DNA from: Parvibaculum sp002684405
Lineage (GTDB): Bacteria > Pseudomonadota > Alphaproteobacteria > Parvibaculales > Parvibaculaceae
DNA length: 64,000 bases
Direction of reading: 5' to 3'
NCBI GenBank assembly: GCA_965140395.1
Contig: OZ223206.1
Location: 1 to 64,000 of the forward strand
Shown here: positions 42,346 to 51,728 of the stretch, piece after piece
Position numbering within the stretch: position 1 is the first letter of the stretch
How the letters are laid out: each line of letters opens with the position of its first letter
The notes under the pieces: generated by a model
What the model saw: the letters and a program-made list of their open reading frames with translations, nothing else
Database searches by the model: none
Told to the model about the DNA's origin: nothing
Made by a program: the position numbers and the translations under genes

Positions 42346-43439
42346 TGAATTTCTCCTGGACGCTTTCGACCTATTTCGCGAAGCGCTTTCTCACCACGGC
42401 GCTGTTCACCTTCGGCCTGTTCCTGCTCATCATCTATATGATCGACCTCGTGGAGCTGATGCGCCGGGGAGCGGAACATGACGACATTTCCTTCGCCTTT
42501 CTGGCGGGAATGGCCCTTCTGGATCTGCCGCGCGTCGGCAATGCGACGATGCCCTTCGCGGTGCTGTTCGGCGCCATGGCCTGCTTTCTGAGATTGAGCC
42601 GCAGCAACGAACTCGTCATTGCGCGGGCCTCGGGCATCTCCGTCTGGCAGTTTCTCGCGCCCGCCATTTTCGTGGCTTTCACGCTGGGGGTGATCGTCAT
42701 CACGATCTACAACCCGATATCGGCCACCATGGCGTCGCGATTCGATCAGCTCGACGCGACGCATCTGAAAGGCCGGTCGAGCTTCATGGCCGTGTCGGAC
42801 AACGGGCTTTGGCTGCGTCAGGCGGACCAGAAGGGCCAGGCCGTGATTCACGCCACCAGGATCGGCGACGCCGGGCTGACGCTCGATCAGGTGATCTTCA
42901 TTCTTTATGGCCTGAATGACGAGTTTACCGGCCGCATCGACGCCAAAAAGGCCGTCTTGCGCGACGGCTACTGGGCGCTGTCCGACCTCTGGATCGCCCG
43001 CCCCAACCAGTCGCCGGTGCATCTGGACAGCTTCCAGCAGCCGACATCGCTGACCCGCGAGCAGGTGCAGGAAAGCTTTGCGAATCCCAACACGATTTCG
43101 TTCTGGGACCTGCCCCGCTTCATCGAAACCGCTGAAGCCGCAGGCTTTACGGCCAGGCGCTACAAGCTCCATTTCTACGAAATTCTGGCGACGCCCCTGC
43201 TGCTATGCACCATGGTGCTGGTGGGATCGGCCTTCTCGTTGCGCATGAACCGCTTCGGCGGCATGGCCCAATTGGTGATGGGCGGCATATTTTCCGGATT
43301 TATCGTCTATTTTCTCTCCGACCTCTCGCTCGCGCTCGGCCTATCGGGCATATTGCCTCTCTTCCTTGCGGCGTGGGCGCCATCGCTTATGGTCCTGTTT
43401 TTGGGGCTTGCAGTACTGTTCCACCTTGAGGACGGTTAG
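42345..43439 (+). CDS. lptG: LPS export ABC transporter permease LptG
   Basis: 364 residues, partner of LptF in the LptB2FG complex. Same layout: three N-terminal helices, periplasmic domain (about 125-265), three C-terminal helices. MNFSWTLSTYFAKRFLTTALFTFGLFLLIIYMIDLVELMRR is the family N-terminus. It overlaps lptF by one base, is coupled to it, and is followed after 48 bases by lptD. Confidence 0.95.
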   Translation: MNFSWTLSTYFAKRFLTTALFTFGLFLLIIYMIDLVELMRRGAEHDDISFAFLAGMALLDLPRVGNATMPFAVLFGAMACFLRLSRSNELVIARASGISVWQFLAPAIFVAFTLGVIVITIYNPISATMASRFDQLDATHLKGRSSFMAVSDNGLWLRQADQKGQAVIHATRIGDAGLTLDQVIFILYGLNDEFTGRIDAKKAVLRDGYWALSDLWIARPNQSPVHLDSFQQPTSLTREQVQESFANPNTISFWDLPRFIETAEAAGFTARRYKLHFYEILATPLLLCTMVLVGSAFSLRMNRFGGMAQLVMGGIFSGFIVYFLSDLSLALGLSGILPLFLAAWAPSLMVLFLGLAVLFHLEDG

Positions 43440-43487
43440 AAACCAGACGAATCGCGGGGGATTTCCATATCCTCCGGCCGCGCATGA

Positions 43488-45740
43488 ATGAGGGGCATCA
43501 GGGGGCTGAAGCAGCACGTGACACGGGGTGGAACGAACAAAATCCGGCACGAGTTGGGTGCTGCGATTCTCCTGCCGGCGACGCTGCTGGCGGGCCTGGC
43601 ATTCGGCACTGTCCCGGCCTCGGCCCAGGACGCGCGACCGCAATCCGAAATCGTCAAGAACGAGCGCTTCCCGGACTCCGGCGAAGTCCTCATGCTTGCC
43701 GACGAACTCGATTATGACCGCAACGCACAGATCGTGACGGCGCGGGGGAATGTCGAACTTGCCTACGGCAAGCGCGTCCTGATTGCCGACAAGGTCGTCT
43801 ATGACGAAAAGGCGGACATCGTGACCGCCGACGGCAATGTGGCGCTTCTCGATCCCGGCGGGGATGTCGCCTTTGCCGACCATCTCGTCCTGCGCAACAA
43901 AATGAAGGACGGTGTCGTCACCACCTTGCGCATCCTGATGGCGAACAACGCAAAGCTCGCGGGCAATGACGTCGTCCGCAAGGACGCCAACATCACGACC
44001 CTCCACAAGGGCGTCTACAGCCCTTGCGACGTCTGCGCGGAAAAAGGCGAAACGGAACCTCTCTGGCAGATCAAGGCCTTCCGCGTCACGCATAACAAGG
44101 AAGAACAGCGGATCGTCTATGAGGATGCGCGCATGGAACTCTTCGGGGTTCCGATCCTCTATACGCCCTATTTCTCGATGGCCGATCCGTCGGTAAAGCG
44201 CAAATCCGGCTTCCTCTCGCCGAGCTTTGCCAATTCCAACGATCTCGGGCAGCAGATCGAGACGCCCTATTTCTGGGCCATCGCGCCCGACAAGGATTTC
44301 ACCTTCTCGCCGCGCTTCACGACCCGGCAGGGCATCATCTACAAAGGCACCTATCGTGAGCTGTTTTCCAATGGCCGGATGACGCTCAACGGCACGGGAA
44401 CCTGGCCCAGGGACAAGACGCTGGGCACCCCCGGCGACAAGAATTTCCGCGGCAGCTTTTTCGGCAATGGCAGTTTCCGTCTGAACGATCACTGGAGCTG
44501 GAGCTTCCGCAGCGAGCTGACGACGGACGAAACCTATCTGCGCAAATACGACCTTTCCGGTGCGACCGACCTCGTCAACAACCTGTCGGTCGATTACGCG
44601 AATGGCCGCAACTGGTTTTCCTCCGACCTCTATGCCTTTCGCGGCCTGCTCGCCTCCGATAATTACGACACGACGCCCTGGATCGCGCCGCATATGAAGG
44701 GAAGCTACACCCTTCCTTCGAAGGTACTGGGCGGCATGGTCTCCTTTTCCGGCGATGCGCTGATACTGGGCCGGAACGACGGTCCGAACATGCGCCGCCT
44801 TTCCACCCGGATGGACTGGAACCTGAGGCGAACGACCGTGGGCGGTCTGGTCTACCGGCTGTTCGCCAATCTGCGCGGCGATTTGTATTCCGTCGAAAAC
44901 GTCAAGGACCCGTCCAACCCGGCCGTGACCTTCTCCGACACGACGCTGTTTCGCGGCCTGCCGACGATGGGCACCGAGGTCAGCTATCCGCTGGTACGCA
45001 ACAGCGGCGGTCTGCGCGAAGTGCTGGAGCCGATCCTGCAGCTCATCTATTCGCCGGATATCGGCAATACGGTGGAGCTGCCCAATGAAGATTCGCTCAG
45101 CTTCGAGTTCGACGACACCAATCTCTTTTCGGAAAACAGGTTCCCCGGCCTCGACCGCTGGGAAACCGGCACGCGCCTGAATGCCGGTATGCGCTATTCG
45201 CTCTTCTGGGGCCCGCAGGGCCGCGCCAGCGCGCTGATCGGGCAAAGTTTCCGCCTGAACGAAAACCAGAGCTTTTCGTCCTCGAGCGGGCTTCGGAACG
45301 AACTTTCCGATGTGGTCGGACGGATCATGGTATCGCCCTCGTCGAACTGGCTGATCGTCCATCGCTTCCGGGTCGGCAGCGAAAGTTTCAAACTGCGCCG
45401 CAACGAAGTGAACGCCTATGGCCGCTACGGCCCGGTGAGCGCCCAGCTCGGATATGCCTATTTCGCGGCCGACCAGTTCAGCACCTTCACCCCGCGAGAA
45501 GAAATCGTGCTTGGCTCGGTCGTGCGGCTCGATGACTACTGGCGCCTGTTCGGGCAGACCCGCCGCGACCTTTCCAAGCATCGCGCGGTCAACAACAGCG
45601 TCGGGGTGGGGTATTCGGACGAGTGCCTCGATATCTCGCTGGGATATTACCAATCCTTCACGAGGGACCGCGACATCGAGCCGGAGAATTCCTTCATACT
45701 GCGTCTGACGCTCAAGACGCTTGGGGGCACCGACGGGTGA
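43488..45740 (+). CDS. lptD: LPS-assembly protein LptD
   Basis: 750-residue outer-membrane LPS translocon. A signal peptide (about 23-46, hydrophobic AAILLPATLLAGLAFG, cleavage near PASAQ) is followed by the OstA-type jellyroll (about 75-180: LADELDYDRNAQIVTARGNVELAYGKRVLIADKVVYDEKADIVTADGNV) and a beta-barrel to the C-terminus. A Cys pair CDVC near 182 and a single Cys near 710 (DECLDISLGYY) are candidates for the inter-domain disulfides. The ATG at 43488 has no clear ribosome binding site; a GTG ten codons in follows AGGGGG and is an alternative that keeps the signal peptide. Confidence 0.95.
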   Translation: MRGIRGLKQHVTRGGTNKIRHELGAAILLPATLLAGLAFGTVPASAQDARPQSEIVKNERFPDSGEVLMLADELDYDRNAQIVTARGNVELAYGKRVLIADKVVYDEKADIVTADGNVALLDPGGDVAFADHLVLRNKMKDGVVTTLRILMANNAKLAGNDVVRKDANITTLHKGVYSPCDVCAEKGETEPLWQIKAFRVTHNKEEQRIVYEDARMELFGVPILYTPYFSMADPSVKRKSGFLSPSFANSNDLGQQIETPYFWAIAPDKDFTFSPRFTTRQGIIYKGTYRELFSNGRMTLNGTGTWPRDKTLGTPGDKNFRGSFFGNGSFRLNDHWSWSFRSELTTDETYLRKYDLSGATDLVNNLSVDYANGRNWFSSDLYAFRGLLASDNYDTTPWIAPHMKGSYTLPSKVLGGMVSFSGDALILGRNDGPNMRRLSTRMDWNLRRTTVGGLVYRLFANLRGDLYSVENVKDPSNPAVTFSDTTLFRGLPTMGTEVSYPLVRNSGGLREVLEPILQLIYSPDIGNTVELPNEDSLSFEFDDTNLFSENRFPGLDRWETGTRLNAGMRYSLFWGPQGRASALIGQSFRLNENQSFSSSSGLRNELSDVVGRIMVSPSSNWLIVHRFRVGSESFKLRRNEVNAYGRYGPVSAQLGYAYFAADQFSTFTPREEIVLGSVVRLDDYWRLFGQTRRDLSKHRAVNNSVGVGYSDECLDISLGYYQSFTRDRDIEPENSFILRLTLKTLGGTDG

Positions 45741-45935
45741 GCATGAGCAGGCGCAAATCGTGCCGGACCAGATTTTCATGACGGTGCCACATCAAGATGC
45801 GGTATCGCCAACCCACTGAAACCGGACAGTTTTTTCCGATTGCCGGCCAGGTTGATCGGACACTCAATTCCAGTATTCTGTGCCCGGGTTTCTGGGCCGA
45901 CCATCGGACAACACGTCCGCCGTGAGAAAGCAGCC

Positions 45936-47291
45936 ATGACGAAAGAGATTGCCGTTCGCGAGACACCTGCCTTTCGGCGGGGCGTTGCCATGCCGTTTTT
46001 CGCAAGGATTTTCGGGCTGGCCTGTCTCGTCATTCTGACGGGCGGTCTTCCTCGCGCCGCATCGGCCGCGGAGGGCGCGGCCAGTGGAGCCTCGAGCGGC
46101 TCTCTGAGCCAGGGCATCGCCGCGGTCGTGAACGACGAAATAATTTCCAGCTACGACCTCAACCAGCGTATCAAGCTTGTGTTCGCAAGTTCGGGCATTC
46201 CCGACACCCAGGAGAACCGCGACCGCATCCGCCCGCAGGTCCTCCGCAATCTGGTCGATGAAAGGCTGAAGGAGCAGGAAGCCAAGCGGCTGAAGATTGA
46301 GGTGACCCAGGACGATGTCGACAGGGCATTCGAACGGATCGCCACCCGATCGAACATGACGGTCGATCAGATTGGCGAGTTCCTGAAGAAAAACGGCGTC
46401 AACAAGAGCACGCTGACGCAGCAGCTGCGCACCGACATTGCCTGGAACAAGCTTGTGAGCCAGCAGTTCGGCGCGCTGGTTTCGGTCAGCGACGGCGAAG
46501 TGCAGGAAGTGCTTCAGCGGCTGCGCGATGAATCGGACAGCCCGAGCTACGATGTCGGCGAAATCCTCCTGACCTTCGACAATCCCGCGCAGGAAGCCGA
46601 GATTCGGAGCGGCGCCGAGAAGCTCATCGAGCAGATCCGCAAGGGAGCGCCTTTCCAGGCCGTGGCCCGCCAGTTCAGCCAGTCGGCCTCCGCGGCCAGT
46701 GGCGGCGATATCGGCTGGGTCCGCGCAAGCCAGCTCCCCGCGCCTGTCGCCGAAGTCGTCAAGAACATGCCGAGCGGCACGGTTTCCGATCCGATCCGTA
46801 CCCGGAACGGCTACTACATCGTACAGCTTCGCGCGATGCGCCGCGGCTCCGGCGCCGATCCGCTGAACGACCAGTATGTGCTGATGCGCGTGCTGCTGCC
46901 GCTCACTCCGGATGCCGCGCCGCGCTTCGTGGCGCAGCGTGCGCGGGAAGCGGAATCCTTCCGCGCCAGCGTCAAAAGCTGCGACGAGGCCTCCAGGAAG
47001 ATCAACTCCTATGTCGGCGGCAAGGCCGACAGGCCGCGCACGGTGCTGGCCGGACAGCTAGAGCCGCGCATGCGCAAGGCGATCTCCGGTCTCAAGACCG
47101 GCGATGTGAGCCAGCCGGTCCGCTCCAATGCCGGCGTGGAAATGCTGGTCGTCTGCGGGTACAAGCCGGATGAAGGTGGCCTGCCCACGGCGGAGCAGAT
47201 CGACAACAACCTCTACGAACAGCAGCTTTCCATGATGGCGCGGCGTCACCTGCGCGATCTGCGGCGCGATGCCGTCGTGGTCAAGCGGTAA
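45936..47291 (+). CDS. surA: Periplasmic chaperone / peptidyl-prolyl isomerase SurA
   Basis: 451 residues. A signal peptide occupies about 18-45 after an N-terminal polar stretch. The SurA N-terminal chaperone region (SQGIAAVVNDEIISSYDLNQRIKLVF, LVDERLKEQEAKRLKIEVTQDDVDRAFERI) precedes one recognisable parvulin domain (about 205-310: VGEILLTFDNPAQEAEIRSGAEKLIEQIRKGAPFQAVARQFSQ ... GGDIGWV) and a second degenerate one. It assists folding of outer-membrane barrels including LptD, encoded just upstream. ATG at 45936; the ribosome binding site is weak. Confidence 0.93.
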   Translation: MTKEIAVRETPAFRRGVAMPFFARIFGLACLVILTGGLPRAASAAEGAASGASSGSLSQGIAAVVNDEIISSYDLNQRIKLVFASSGIPDTQENRDRIRPQVLRNLVDERLKEQEAKRLKIEVTQDDVDRAFERIATRSNMTVDQIGEFLKKNGVNKSTLTQQLRTDIAWNKLVSQQFGALVSVSDGEVQEVLQRLRDESDSPSYDVGEILLTFDNPAQEAEIRSGAEKLIEQIRKGAPFQAVARQFSQSASAASGGDIGWVRASQLPAPVAEVVKNMPSGTVSDPIRTRNGYYIVQLRAMRRGSGADPLNDQYVLMRVLLPLTPDAAPRFVAQRAREAESFRASVKSCDEASRKINSYVGGKADRPRTVLAGQLEPRMRKAISGLKTGDVSQPVRSNAGVEMLVVCGYKPDEGGLPTAEQIDNNLYEQQLSMMARRHLRDLRRDAVVVKR

Positions 47292-47296
47292 GATGC

Positions 47297-48355
47297 ATGA
47301 GCGCATCCAGCGGCAGCGCGGACAACGGGCCCGTCCCTGACGAAACGCCGCCGCTTGCCCTGACCATCGGAGAGCCGGCGGGCATCGGGCCTGAAATCTC
47401 TCTCAAGGCCTGGGCACATCGCGCGCGGGAGACGCTTCCTCCCTTTTTCGCCATCGGCGATGCGGCCTGTTATCGAGAAACGGCAAGCCTTCTCGGCGCC
47501 GACATTCCGGTCGAACGAATTTCGCGACCGGGCGAGGCCTTGTCCGTTTTCAAGCATGCCTTCCCCGTCCTCGATCTGCCGCTCGCGGTCACCGCCCGGC
47601 CCGGCCAGCTTGCGCCGGAAAATGCCGCCGCCGTCATCGGCGCCATCGATCTCGCCTGCGACCTTGCGCTCAAGGGCGAGGCGTCCGGCATCGTGACCAG
47701 CCCCATCCACAAGCGCGTACTTTACGAGGCCGGGTTCAAACTGCCCGGCCATACGGAATATCTCGCGGAGCGGGCCGGCGGCTCGCCGGTCATGATGCTC
47801 TCCTGCCCGGGCCTGCGCGTTGCGCTCGTTACCATCCATATGCCGCTCAAGGCCGTTGCGGCGCATCTGTCGACCTCGGCGATCGTGGAGACGGGCACAA
47901 CGCTGGCGCATGCGCTGCGCACCGATTTCGGGATCGACACCCCGCGCCTTGCCGTGGCGGCGCTCAATCCGCATGGCGGGGAGGAAGGCCATCTCGGACG
48001 CGAAGAGATCGAGATCATCGCGCCCGCCATTCCCCTCATCCGCGACACCGGCGTGGAGGTGACGGGACCGCTCCCCGCCGACACGCTGTTCCATGAACGC
48101 GCGCGCGAAAGCTATGATGCGGTTTTGTGCATGTATCACGATCAGGCTTTAATCCCGCTCAAGACCATCGACTTTGAGCGCGGCGTCAACACCACGCTCG
48201 GCCTTTCCATCGTGCGCACCTCGCCCGACCATGGCACCGCGCTCGACATTGCTGGGAAGGGCCTCGCCCATCCCGGCAGCCTCATCGAAGCGATCCGGCA
48301 GGCGGGCGAAATCGCCTGGAACCGCAGGCGGACATCAGCGGGAGCATGTGCATGA
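47297..48355 (+). CDS. pdxA: 4-hydroxythreonine-4-phosphate dehydrogenase
   Basis: 352-residue NAD-dependent enzyme of pyridoxal phosphate synthesis. Motifs: LTIGEPAGIGPEISLKA, TSPIHKRVLYEAGFKLPGHTEYLAE with substrate and metal-binding residues, LNPHGGEEGHLGREE and MYHDQALIPLK. The surA-pdxA-rsmA order is widely conserved. It starts five bases after surA and ends in an ATGA overlap with rsmA. Confidence 0.97.
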   Translation: MSASSGSADNGPVPDETPPLALTIGEPAGIGPEISLKAWAHRARETLPPFFAIGDAACYRETASLLGADIPVERISRPGEALSVFKHAFPVLDLPLAVTARPGQLAPENAAAVIGAIDLACDLALKGEASGIVTSPIHKRVLYEAGFKLPGHTEYLAERAGGSPVMMLSCPGLRVALVTIHMPLKAVAAHLSTSAIVETGTTLAHALRTDFGIDTPRLAVAALNPHGGEEGHLGREEIEIIAPAIPLIRDTGVEVTGPLPADTLFHERARESYDAVLCMYHDQALIPLKTIDFERGVNTTLGLSIVRTSPDHGTALDIAGKGLAHPGSLIEAIRQAGEIAWNRRRTSAGACA

Positions 48356-49206
48356 GCGATGCCTCACCGCCTGAGCTTCCATCCGTTCGCGAAATAATGG
48401 AGCGCCACGGGCTCAGTCCTCAGAAATCGCTGGGGCAGAACTTCCTGCTCGACCTCAACCTCACCCGGCGGATCGCACGGGCCTCCGGATCGCTTACGGG
48501 ACGTCAGGTTCTCGAAGTCGGTCCCGGACCGGGCGGCCTCACCCGATCGCTACTTGAAGAGGGGGCGGAGCGCGTCGTCGCGATCGAGACGGACCATCGC
48601 TGTGTCCTGGCGCTGGAGGAGCTTTCGGCCGCCTATCCCGGCCGGTTGCAGATCGTCGAGGGCGATGCGCTCAAGGCGGATATGCGCGCGCTTGTGGGCG
48701 GACGCACGCGGATCATTGCCAATCTCCCCTACAATGTGGGCACGCCCCTCCTCGTCAAATGGCTCCAGACCGAGCCCTGGCCGCCCTGGTACGAAACCAT
48801 GACGCTGATGTTCCAGAAGGAAGTCGCCCAGCGCATCGTGGCACCGCCCGGATCCCGCGCCTATGGACGGCTCGGCGTGCTCGCGCAATGGCGGACCCAT
48901 GCCCGCATTCTTTTCGATGTGGACCGGCGCGCCTTCACGCCGCCGCCTTCCGTCACCTCATCGGTGGTGGAACTCATTCCGCGTCCCAAGCCGCTTGCGC
49001 CAGCCGATCCGAAAGTTCTGGAAAAAGTCGTCGCCGCCGCGTTCGGGCAGCGCCGCAAAATGCTGCGCGCCGCGCTGAAAACCATTGTGCGCGAGCCCGT
49101 CGCGCTCCTCGAGGCGGCGCATATCGACCCGACCACGCGCGCGGAGCAGCTCAGCGTGGAACAATTCTGCCAGCTTGCCGAAACCCTGCGTCTGCAGGCG
49201 TTTTAG
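48352..49206 (+). CDS. rsmA: 16S rRNA dimethyladenosine transferase (KsgA)
   Basis: 284 residues; dimethylates two adenines near the 3' end of 16S rRNA during small-subunit assembly. SPQKSLGQNFLLD, SAM loop VLEVGPGPGGLTRSLL and catalytic NLPYNVGTPLLVKW are all present, with FTPPPSVTSSVVEL in the C-terminal part. ATG at 48352 overlaps the pdxA stop (ATGA) and is preceded by GGGAG; an in-frame start two codons earlier is less likely. Confidence 0.97.
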   Translation: MSDASPPELPSVREIMERHGLSPQKSLGQNFLLDLNLTRRIARASGSLTGRQVLEVGPGPGGLTRSLLEEGAERVVAIETDHRCVLALEELSAAYPGRLQIVEGDALKADMRALVGGRTRIIANLPYNVGTPLLVKWLQTEPWPPWYETMTLMFQKEVAQRIVAPPGSRAYGRLGVLAQWRTHARILFDVDRRAFTPPPSVTSSVVELIPRPKPLAPADPKVLEKVVAAAFGQRRKMLRAALKTIVREPVALLEAAHIDPTTRAEQLSVEQFCQLAETLRLQAF

Positions 49207-49288
49207 CGGGCCGCCCATGTTGTGAGTGGGCCTTCGCCGTGCAAAAGTAGCGCGCAAAACAACCAGCCAGTTCAGTCGGGAGGCCATC

Positions 49289-50338
49289 ATGAAAGCCGAA
49301 GCCATAGTCGAATACGGAGCGCCGCTCCAGGAAGTCACCATGGACACGCCGGAGCCGAAAGGCAGCGAAGTCCTTGTGAAAGTGAGCCATTGCGGCGTCT
49401 GCCATTCCGACGTCCATCTGCATGACGGCTATTTCGACATGGGCGGCGGCAACAAGCTCGATGTGAGCGGCGGGCGCAAGCTGCCCTTCACGCTCGGCCA
49501 TGAGATCGAAGGCGAAGTCGTTGCCGTGGGCCCGGACGCGGAAGGCGTGAAGGTCGGCGACCAGCGCGTCGTCTTCCCCTGGATCGGCTGCGGCGCCTGC
49601 CCTACCTGCAACCGCGGCGACGAGCATCTGTGCAACCGGCCGCGCGCGCTCGGCATCACGGTCGCTGGCGGCTATGCCACGCATTGCATCGTGCCGCATC
49701 CGCGCTACCTGCTCGACTATGAAGGCGTGAAGGAAGGGCTTGCCGCGACCTATATGTGCTCCGGTCTCACCGCCTATAGCGCGATGAAGAAGCTGGGCGA
49801 GCTCACCGACGAAGAGCGCGTGCTGGTGGTCGGTCTCGGCGGCGTGGGCATGATGGGCCTGCAATTCGCCAAGGCCATGTTCCCGGCCGCGCCGCTCGCC
49901 GCCGATGTGGACGAGAACAAGCTCCAGTCCGCCAAGGGCTCGGGCGCGCATGAGATCTACAACCCGAAGGACGAAGACGCGCTGAAGAAGCTGCTCGCCG
50001 ACACCGATGGCGGCGTCCCGGCGGCGGTCGATTTCGTCGGCTCCGAAGCCTCGCTGAAATTCGCGCAGGGCGCGGTCCGCAAAGGCGGCAAGGTGATCGT
50101 GGTCGGCCTTTTCGGCGGCGGTTTCTCCATGCCGATCCCCATGTTCCCGATGCGCGCCATCTCCATCGGCGGCTCCTATGTGGGCTCGCTGTCGGAAACG
50201 CATGAGATGATGGATCTGGTGAAGGCCGGCAAGATCGATCCGATCCCGGTCGCCGAGCGGCCGCTTTCGGAGGCCTCCAAATCGCTGGACGATCTGCGCG
50301 AAGGCCATGTGATGGGCCGCGTGGTACTGAAGCCCTGA
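49289..50338 (+). CDS. Zinc-dependent medium-chain alcohol dehydrogenase
   Basis: 349 residues of the MDR superfamily. Catalytic zinc ligands in CGVCHSDVH and LGHEIEGEV; structural zinc Cys in CGACPTCNRGDEHLC; Rossmann motif VVGLGGVGMMGLQFAK followed by an acidic residue in the second strand (ADVDENK), suggesting NAD(H). A Gly-rich insertion after GYFDMGGGNKLDVSGGRKL is longer than in many homologues. Substrate unknown. ATG at 49289 with a strong GGGAGG. It has its own leader of about 80 bases after rsmA. Confidence 0.92.
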   Translation: MKAEAIVEYGAPLQEVTMDTPEPKGSEVLVKVSHCGVCHSDVHLHDGYFDMGGGNKLDVSGGRKLPFTLGHEIEGEVVAVGPDAEGVKVGDQRVVFPWIGCGACPTCNRGDEHLCNRPRALGITVAGGYATHCIVPHPRYLLDYEGVKEGLAATYMCSGLTAYSAMKKLGELTDEERVLVVGLGGVGMMGLQFAKAMFPAAPLAADVDENKLQSAKGSGAHEIYNPKDEDALKKLLADTDGGVPAAVDFVGSEASLKFAQGAVRKGGKVIVVGLFGGGFSMPIPMFPMRAISIGGSYVGSLSETHEMMDLVKAGKIDPIPVAERPLSEASKSLDDLREGHVMGRVVLKP

Positions 50339-50354
50339 CGGCGACAAAGGGCAT

Positions 50355-50368
50355 TTGACCCAGGTCAA
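50355..50368. promoter_or_regulatory. FNR/FixK-like box, upstream site
   Basis: TTGAC-CCAG-GTCAA, a perfect 5+4+5 inverted repeat differing from the FNR consensus at the last base of each half. It lies 55 bases upstream (centre to centre) of a perfect FNR box and 17 bases after the alcohol dehydrogenase stop. Confidence 0.55.
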
Positions 50369-50409
50369 ACGAGTACCCGGTAAGCCCATAAAAAAATTAT
50401 GGGTTCTGT

Positions 50410-50423
50410 TTGATCTCGATCAA
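50410..50423. promoter_or_regulatory. Consensus FNR/FixK box
   Basis: TTGAT-CTCG-ATCAA, an exact match to the FNR/FixK/Dnr consensus. Its centre is about 41.5 bases before a start predicted from a -10-like AAGCAT at 50446-50451, the class II activation position. The Spy-like gene starts at 50479. A CCCATAA/TTATGGG hairpin (50385-50403) between the two boxes could terminate the alcohol dehydrogenase transcript. Confidence 0.75.
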
Positions 50424-50478
50424 TGAGTTAACCCGGTCCCGGGACAAGCATGGCGTCCTCTCGTAACAGGAGGACGCC

Positions 50479-51069
50479 ATGACTTTTTCCAGGCTTGCAG
50501 GTGCCGGTTTCTGCGCACTCACCCTCGCATTGGGCCTCGCCCTTTCCGCGCCCGCGGCCCGGGCGCAGGACGACACGAGCACATCCCCCCGGCCGGGCTA
50601 CGGCATGATGAGAGGCGGCGGTCAGGGCCCCGGCATGATGGGTTCCGGCATGGCCGGACAGGGCTATGGCCGCGGCATGATGGGCGGCGGTGGCATGGGC
50701 GGTTGCGGTATGATGGGCAACAGCGCATCGGGCGACTACGACACCTATCTCGATGGCCGCATCGCCTTCCTCAAGGCCGAACTCAAGATCACCGAAGACG
50801 AAGAACCCGCCTGGAATGAGTATGCGGACGCCATGCGCACGAACTCCCAGACCATGGTCTCCATGCGCGGCACCATGATGCAGATGTTCCGCAACAGCGG
50901 ACAGAACCGCTCGGTGGTCGACCTGCTCAATTTCCGGATCGAGGCCATGAAGGCCCGGCTGGAGACGCTTCAGGAGCTCAAGCCCGCCACCGAAAAGCTC
51001 TATAACGCGCTTTCCGACGAGCAGAAGAAGAAGGCCGACGAGATCCTGCCGGTCATGGGCTGCATGTAA
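50479..51069 (+). CDS. Spy/CpxP-like periplasmic protein with Gly/Met-rich region
   Basis: 196 residues. Signal peptide about 1-29 (cleavage near ARAQ). Residues 38-85 are a low-complexity Gly/Met repeat (GGGQGPGMMGSGMAGQGYG and similar), possibly metal (copper) binding. The C-terminal ~110 residues form a helical LTXXQ/Spy-type domain (YLDGRIAFLKAELKITEDEEPAWNEYADAM, LLNFRIEAMKARLETLQELKPATEKLYNAL). It may be a chaperone or a metal/redox stress protein of the periplasm. GGAGG at 50469 precedes the ATG. The promoter carries a consensus FNR box. It converges on gmk with 6 bases between stops. Confidence 0.85.
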   Translation: MTFSRLAGAGFCALTLALGLALSAPAARAQDDTSTSPRPGYGMMRGGGQGPGMMGSGMAGQGYGRGMMGGGGMGGCGMMGNSASGDYDTYLDGRIAFLKAELKITEDEEPAWNEYADAMRTNSQTMVSMRGTMMQMFRNSGQNRSVVDLLNFRIEAMKARLETLQELKPATEKLYNALSDEQKKKADEILPVMGCM

Positions 51070-51075
51070 GTAGGC

Positions 51076-51714
51076 TCAGAGCGCTTCGCGGATCTGCTTC
51101 ACGAAGTTGGACAGCCCCGTCAGGCGGCTCAGGCGAAGGCGTTCGGCCTGCAGGATTGACTGCAACTCGCCGAACGCCTTTTCCGGATCGTCATTGACGA
51201 TGATGTATTCATATTCGGAATAATGGCTGATCTCGTCCGACGCCTTCTCCATGCGCCGGGCGATCACTTCCTTGCTGTCCTGCGCACGCGAGTGCAGCCG
51301 CCGTTCCAGCTCCTGTGCAGATGGCGGAAGCACGAAGACCCTCACCAGATCGCCCTTGGCGCTCTCGCTGAGCTGCTGCGTGCCCTGCCAGTCGATATCG
51401 AAGAGCACGTCGCGGCCCTCGCTCAGCGCCTCTTCCACGGGGGCGCGCGGCGTGCCGTAATAATTGTCGAAGACCTTGGCGCTCTCCAGGAGGTCGCCCT
51501 TGTTGCGCATGATGCCGAAGTCTTCCGTGGACAGAAAATAATAGTCCTTGCCGTCCACCTCGCCGGGGCGCGGGGCGCGCGTCGTGGCGGAGACGGACAT
51601 GGTGATATTGCCGTCGCTTTCGAGCAGACGGCGCGACAGCGTCGTCTTGCCCGCGCCGGAAGGCGATGACAGCACCAGCATCAACCCCCGCCTCTTGATG
51701 TCGATCCCGCTCAT
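51076..51714 (-). CDS. gmk: Guanylate kinase
   Basis: 212-residue GMP kinase. Walker A SSPSGAGKTTL, the GMP-binding SVSATTRAPRPGEVDGKDYYF and DIDWQGTQQL are all present. ATG at 51714 has GGGGGA eight bases before it and gives normal length; a longer frame is spurious. It follows yicC by 14 bases on the same strand. Confidence 0.97.
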   Translation of the reverse strand: MSGIDIKRRGLMLVLSSPSGAGKTTLSRRLLESDGNITMSVSATTRAPRPGEVDGKDYYFLSTEDFGIMRNKGDLLESAKVFDNYYGTPRAPVEEALSEGRDVLFDIDWQGTQQLSESAKGDLVRVFVLPPSAQELERRLHSRAQDSKEVIARRMEKASDEISHYSEYEYIIVNDDPEKAFGELQSILQAERLRLSRLTGLSNFVKQIREAL

Positions 51715-51728
51715 GCGCTCGTCCCCCG

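Noticed and set aside
43341..45779. 812-codon open frame antisense to lptD
   Set aside because: Shadow of a complete lptD, with no start signal or family match.
45741..45935. Small gene between lptD and surA
   Set aside because: The only ATG-led frames are about a dozen codons and have no ribosome binding site.
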